Assembly (NCBI GenBank): GCA_002427815.1
Contig: DIZF01000054.1
Span: 54,204 to 62,551, forward strand
Direction of reading: 5' to 3'
Length of the DNA: 8,348 bases
Origin: Ramlibacter tataouinensis
Lineage (GTDB): Bacteria > Pseudomonadota > Gammaproteobacteria > Burkholderiales > Burkholderiaceae_C
A program made the position numbers and the translations under genes. The notes beneath the pieces are model-generated. The model was given only the letters and a program-made list of their open reading frames with translations, was not told the DNA's origin and searched no databases. Below, in pieces: positions 5,898 through 8,348 of this stretch; the first letter of the stretch is position 1; each line of letters begins with the position of its first letter.

Positions 5898-5954
5898 CAC
5901 CCCCGATTTCCGGCAGCTTGTCGCGCCGGGCCGCAGCCTGTCGCAACGGGGGTG
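5898..5954. other. Structured intergenic segment after the decarboxylase
   Basis: CACCCCCG (5898-5905) pairs perfectly with CGGGGGTG (5947-5954), enclosing 41 bases that contain an inner hairpin CCGGC/GCCGG (5910-5914 with 5925-5929). The fold lies between the decarboxylase stop and the downstream operon. There is no T-run after it, so a standard intrinsic terminator is unlikely; it could slow polymerase, protect the decarboxylase mRNA end, or lie in the leader of the next operon. Confidence 0.35.
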
Positions 5955-5989
5955 TCATGCGGCGGGGCGGCATCTACATTTCCTTCTGA

Positions 5990-6006
5990 CCGGCCGGGGT
6001 GGCCGG
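5990..6006 (+). other. Hairpin just upstream of the operon's first ribosome site
   Basis: CCGGCC (5990-5995) pairs with GGCCGG (6001-6006) around the loop GGGGT. It ends 3 bases before AGGAG (6010-6014), the ribosome site of the gene at 6021, so it may affect access to that site. In sequence this GC-rich, short inverted repeats also arise by chance. Confidence 0.3.
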
Positions 6007-6020
6007 GCCAGGAGCAAGTG

Positions 6021-6365
6021 ATGAGAGCATTCAAGAGCCCCATGGGCATCGATTTCCGGGCGCTGCCGCTCCCAGCCACGGTCGTTCGGCTGCTGCTCGC
6101 TGTGGTGGCATTTGCGCTCACCGCCGTCATCTGGCTGGGCGCCGCGCAGGCCAGTCGTTCGCACGCACCCGATGTGAGTCGCCTGGCCGCCGATGAGGCG
6201 GTGATGCAAGTCACCCTGGCGCCGGTGGTGATCGTCGGCCACCGGGACGGGGCCGCCGGCCCGGCCACGACCGCCGTGGCCAGCAGGGTCTCGACCGATT
6301 GCGCCAACGTGATCGCCTCCGGGGTCAGAAATCCGGACCCGATTCGGGTTACCCTTCAGCAATGA
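6021..6365 (+). CDS. Small exported or single-pass membrane protein of unknown function, kinase operon
   Basis: 114 residues; AGGAG lies 6 bases before the ATG. A basic N-terminus (R3, K5, R13, R23) leads into a hydrophobic segment at about 20-41 (ATVVRLLLAVVAFALTAVIW), followed by AAQA-SR. This fits either a signal peptide cleaved after residue 44 or an uncleaved anchor; either way the remaining 70 residues lie outside the cytoplasm. That part has a hydrophobic strand (VMQVTLAPVVIVGHRDG, 61-77) and one Cys (94), with no domain I recognise. Its TGA overlaps the kinase ATG (ATGA), so it is translationally coupled to the two-component system and may be its sensor accessory or regulator. It was easy to miss because it sits inside a longer open frame running in from the decarboxylase gene. 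Confidence 0.8.
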   Translation: MRAFKSPMGIDFRALPLPATVVRLLLAVVAFALTAVIWLGAAQASRSHAPDVSRLAADEAVMQVTLAPVVIVGHRDGAAGPATTAVASRVSTDCANVIASGVRNPDPIRVTLQQ

Positions 6366-7612
6366 GCGAGGATCGGAGCACGTCCTTTCAGGGCAGGAGC
6401 GCACTTCTCGCGTGGCTGGTGCGCTTCAACCGGCAGATCTCCCAGTGGGCATCTTCCATGTCCTGGGGTCGGCTGATCGTGCTGTTTCTGCTGATCCTGA
6501 TCGCCGGCAGCATCATCGGCGATCTGCTGCACCTGAAGCATGAGCGCGTTCGGGTGGCCTCGACCGGCAAGGAAACGGTCGTCACCATCGGGGGCCCGCA
6601 AGGCATCCGGATCGTGAAGGGCCGGCGCCCCGCGAAAGTGGAGGAGGCTCCGCCCATTCCGGGCGTCGCGCCAGGAACGACAGTGGAGCCGCCGGCGCCG
6701 CCCCAGGCCGGTGACAGCGCCGATGCCGCCGCGGGCAATGACGTGAACCTCGACGCCGCCGACGATGAAGAAGCCCTGGTCGGGCGCCAGGTGCTGACGC
6801 TGCGCGGCTTTCTGGGCGACCTTGGCGGAGTCGTGATGGTCATCCTGTTCGCCTACCTCGCGGCGGCCAAGATTGTCGTGAAAAAGGTGGCGCAGGCCGA
6901 TGCCAAAGTGCGCACGGCCGTCGACGCGGCCGAGCGTGAGGCGGTGGAGCGCCAGCTGGTGCAGGCCCGCTTGCAGGTGCTGCAGGCACAGGTCGAGCCC
7001 CACTTCCTGTTCAACACCCTGGGCGCCGTGGATTACCTGATCGAGACCGATCCGCCGCGTGCCGCCCGGATGCAGAAGGCCCTGATCACCTACTTGCGCG
7101 GGGCGCTGCCCCAGATGCGGCAGGAGTCGTCGACACTGGGACGCGAGCTGCGCCTGATCAGGTCCTATCTCGAACTCATCAAGATGCGCATCGAGGAGCG
7201 GCTGGAGGTGGAGATCGCGGTGCCTGAAGACCTGGAAGCGGCCGAGTTCCCGCCCATGATGCTGCAGTCGGTGGTCGAGAACGCCATCAAGCACGGCATC
7301 GAACCCAAACCGGAAGGCGGCCGGGTGAGCGTGAAGGCAGGTGTCCAGAACGGCCAGCTCTGGGTGGAGGTCAGCGACACCGGGGTCGGCTTGCCGGATG
7401 GCGAGTTGCTCGAGGGACCGACCTCGGGGACCGGCCTGGGCCTGCAGAACATGCGTGAACGCCTGGCCATGCTGTACCCGGGCAAGAGCCGCCTGATGCT
7501 GCGGTCTGACCCGTCAACCGGCACCGTGGTGAAGATCACCATTCCTTATCGTTCCGGTGCCCAGCCGCAGACGGCCATGGCTGGCGCCACTGTCTCCGGG
7601 AAACCAGCATGA
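6362..7612 (+). CDS. LytS/AlgZ-type sensor histidine kinase
   Basis: 416 residues of the His_kinase (LytS/YehU) family. Membrane segments lie at about 37-55 (GRLIVLFLLILIAGSIIG) and 150-169 (FLGDLGGVVMVILFAYLAAA). Between them is a roughly 94-residue extracytoplasmic loop with a Pro/Ala-rich stretch at 96-118 and an acidic stretch at 128-138, without a recognisable sensor domain. A helical linker (170-210) leads to the phosphorylation motif VEPHFLFNTL with His214. The ATPase domain shows the N box (VVENAIKHG, 305-312), DTGVGLP (339-345) and GTGLGLQNMRERL (356-368). The ATG at 6362 overlaps the preceding TGA and has no strong ribosome site of its own, so it depends on coupling. It should phosphorylate the response regulator encoded next, whose start overlaps its stop by the same ATGA arrangement. 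Confidence 0.95.
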   Translation: MSEDRSTSFQGRSALLAWLVRFNRQISQWASSMSWGRLIVLFLLILIAGSIIGDLLHLKHERVRVASTGKETVVTIGGPQGIRIVKGRRPAKVEEAPPIPGVAPGTTVEPPAPPQAGDSADAAAGNDVNLDAADDEEALVGRQVLTLRGFLGDLGGVVMVILFAYLAAAKIVVKKVAQADAKVRTAVDAAEREAVERQLVQARLQVLQAQVEPHFLFNTLGAVDYLIETDPPRAARMQKALITYLRGALPQMRQESSTLGRELRLIRSYLELIKMRIEERLEVEIAVPEDLEAAEFPPMMLQSVVENAIKHGIEPKPEGGRVSVKAGVQNGQLWVEVSDTGVGLPDGELLEGPTSGTGLGLQNMRERLAMLYPGKSRLMLRSDPSTGTVVKITIPYRSGAQPQTAMAGATVSGKPA

Positions 7613-8348
7613 CCGCCGGCGCTTCATCCGAGCGCAAATTGCGGGCTGTGCTGGCCGACGACGAAAGGCTGTTGCGCGAACAACTCAAGAGCCGGCTGGC
7701 CGAAGTCTGGCCCGAACTCGAGATCTGCGGCGAAGCCAGGGATGGCCAGGAAGCCCTGGAAAGAGCCGAGGCGTTGCGTCCCGATGTGGTCTTCCTGGAC
7801 ATCCGGATGCCGGGCATGACGGGGCTGGAGGCTGCCGCCGAGATCGTCGCGCTGCCGTCCTGGTCGGGTGAGATCGTCTTCGTCACGGCCTACGACGAAT
7901 ACGCCATCGCGGCGTTCGAGCAGGGCGCGCTTGATTACCTGCTCAAGCCAGTCGAGGCGCAGCGGCTGGCGCAGACCGCCCACCGGCTCCAGGTCCGCCT
8001 GGAAGCCGGGCGCCAGCCCGGGAGCGCTACGGCCAGGGACGAGGCTGCGCTGGACGCGATGCTCGACAAGCTGCTGCGCATCGGCCAGGGCATGGGACAG
8101 ACCGGCGCGGCGCGGCAGGAGCCGCCGCTGCGCTGGATCCAGTGCTCGGTGGGCTCGACCACCCGGCTGATCGACGTCAAGGACATCCTGTTCTTTCGCT
8201 CGGATGAGAAGTACACGCGGGTCCAGACCCGGCACCAGGAGGCCTTCATCCGCACGCCAATCCGTGAGCTGCTGCCGCGGCTGGATGGCCAGCAGTTCTG
8301 GCAGATCCATCGATCGACGCTGGTGAACCTCGCGGCGATTTCGAGCAT
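7609..8348 (+). CDS. LytTR-family response regulator (3' end beyond the window)
   Basis: 246 complete codons are visible; the gene is cut by the window end, close to the expected C-terminus for a ~250-residue LytTR regulator. The receiver domain at about 11-125 has the acidic pair Asp17/Asp18, phospho-acceptor Asp64 (VFLDIRMPG), Thr93 (FVTAYDEYA) and Lys113 (YLLKPVE), all needed for phosphotransfer. A linker follows to about 172, then the LytTR DNA-binding domain (RLIDVKDILFFRSDEKYTRV, TPIRELLPRL, FWQIHRSTLVNL). Proteins of this AlgR/LytR/VirR group bind direct repeats and control surface polysaccharide, motility or transport genes. The start overlaps the kinase stop (ATGA), so the pair is a cognate system. 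There is no frameshift or missing key residue in the visible part. Confidence 0.95.
   Translation, partial: MTAGASSERKLRAVLADDERLLREQLKSRLAEVWPELEICGEARDGQEALERAEALRPDVVFLDIRMPGMTGLEAAAEIVALPSWSGEIVFVTAYDEYAIAAFEQGALDYLLKPVEAQRLAQTAHRLQVRLEAGRQPGSATARDEAALDAMLDKLLRIGQGMGQTGAARQEPPLRWIQCSVGSTTRLIDVKDILFFRSDEKYTRVQTRHQEAFIRTPIRELLPRLDGQQFWQIHRSTLVNLAAISS

Noticed and set aside
3442..5973. 843-codon open frame on the minus strand opposite the decarboxylase
   Set aside because: It is an antisense shadow created by high third-position GC. The translation is rich in His/Arg/Asp/Val without domain motifs, while the plus strand has every decarboxylase motif.
4683..6020. Long plus-strand frame running from inside the decarboxylase into the gene at 6021
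   Set aside because: The part before 6021 is an out-of-frame reading of the decarboxylase, rich in Arg/Gly/His. Only the portion after the ATG at 6021, with its AGGAG, is taken as a gene.
6299..6361. Upstream start at 6299 for the kinase
   Set aside because: It would add 21 Arg/Gly-rich residues overlapping the small gene. The ATGA junction at 6362 fits the operon and is repeated at 7609.
6356..7294. 312-codon minus-strand frame opposite the histidine kinase
   Set aside because: It is an antisense shadow of a kinase gene that has all catalytic motifs in the plus frame.

Overview
The window is GC-rich and densely coded, with high GC at third codon positions. Protein similarity recalled from memory (the acid-inducible-type decarboxylase, the NfeD/stomatin pair, a LytS/LytTR pair, an Lrp-type regulator) points to a betaproteobacterium, probably Burkholderiales and perhaps Comamonadaceae. 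That placement is inference; no rRNA or marker gene is present. It looks like ordinary chromosome. I see no tRNA, rRNA, CRISPR array, insertion sequence or phage gene.

Left part (1-2010): an Lrp/AsnC-family regulator (30-503) converges on a small unknown protein on the minus strand (567-878). The next ~565 bases hold no certain gene, only a possible 57-residue ORF at 1073-1246. At 1392-1440 there is a convincing FNR/ANR-type promoter: a 9/10 FNR box centred exactly 41.5 bases before the start site implied by a good -10 element. It drives an unrecognised 76-80-residue protein (1444-1686). After that comes a KGG-motif stress protein (1801-2010) with a strong hairpin in its leader.

Middle (2011-5868): a minus-strand nfeD-like gene and a stomatin/SPFH gene (paraslipin type) form a tight two-gene operon, 7 bases apart, coding for a membrane-microdomain pair. 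Divergent from it, across 131 bases, lies a full-length PLP-dependent basic amino acid (Lys/Arg/Orn) decarboxylase of the large decameric class. There is no adjacent antiporter gene, unlike the E. coli adi and cad operons.

Right part (5869-8348): a structured 152-base gap, then a three-gene operon with ATGA overlaps at both junctions. It encodes a small single-membrane-segment or exported protein of unknown function, a LytS/AlgZ-type histidine kinase, and a LytTR-type response regulator cut off by the window end. The small first gene is a candidate accessory or signalling partner of the kinase.

The most interesting items are the FNR-type promoter with its uncharacterised small protein, and the small membrane protein coupled to the two-component system. 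Nothing here proves a wholly new system.
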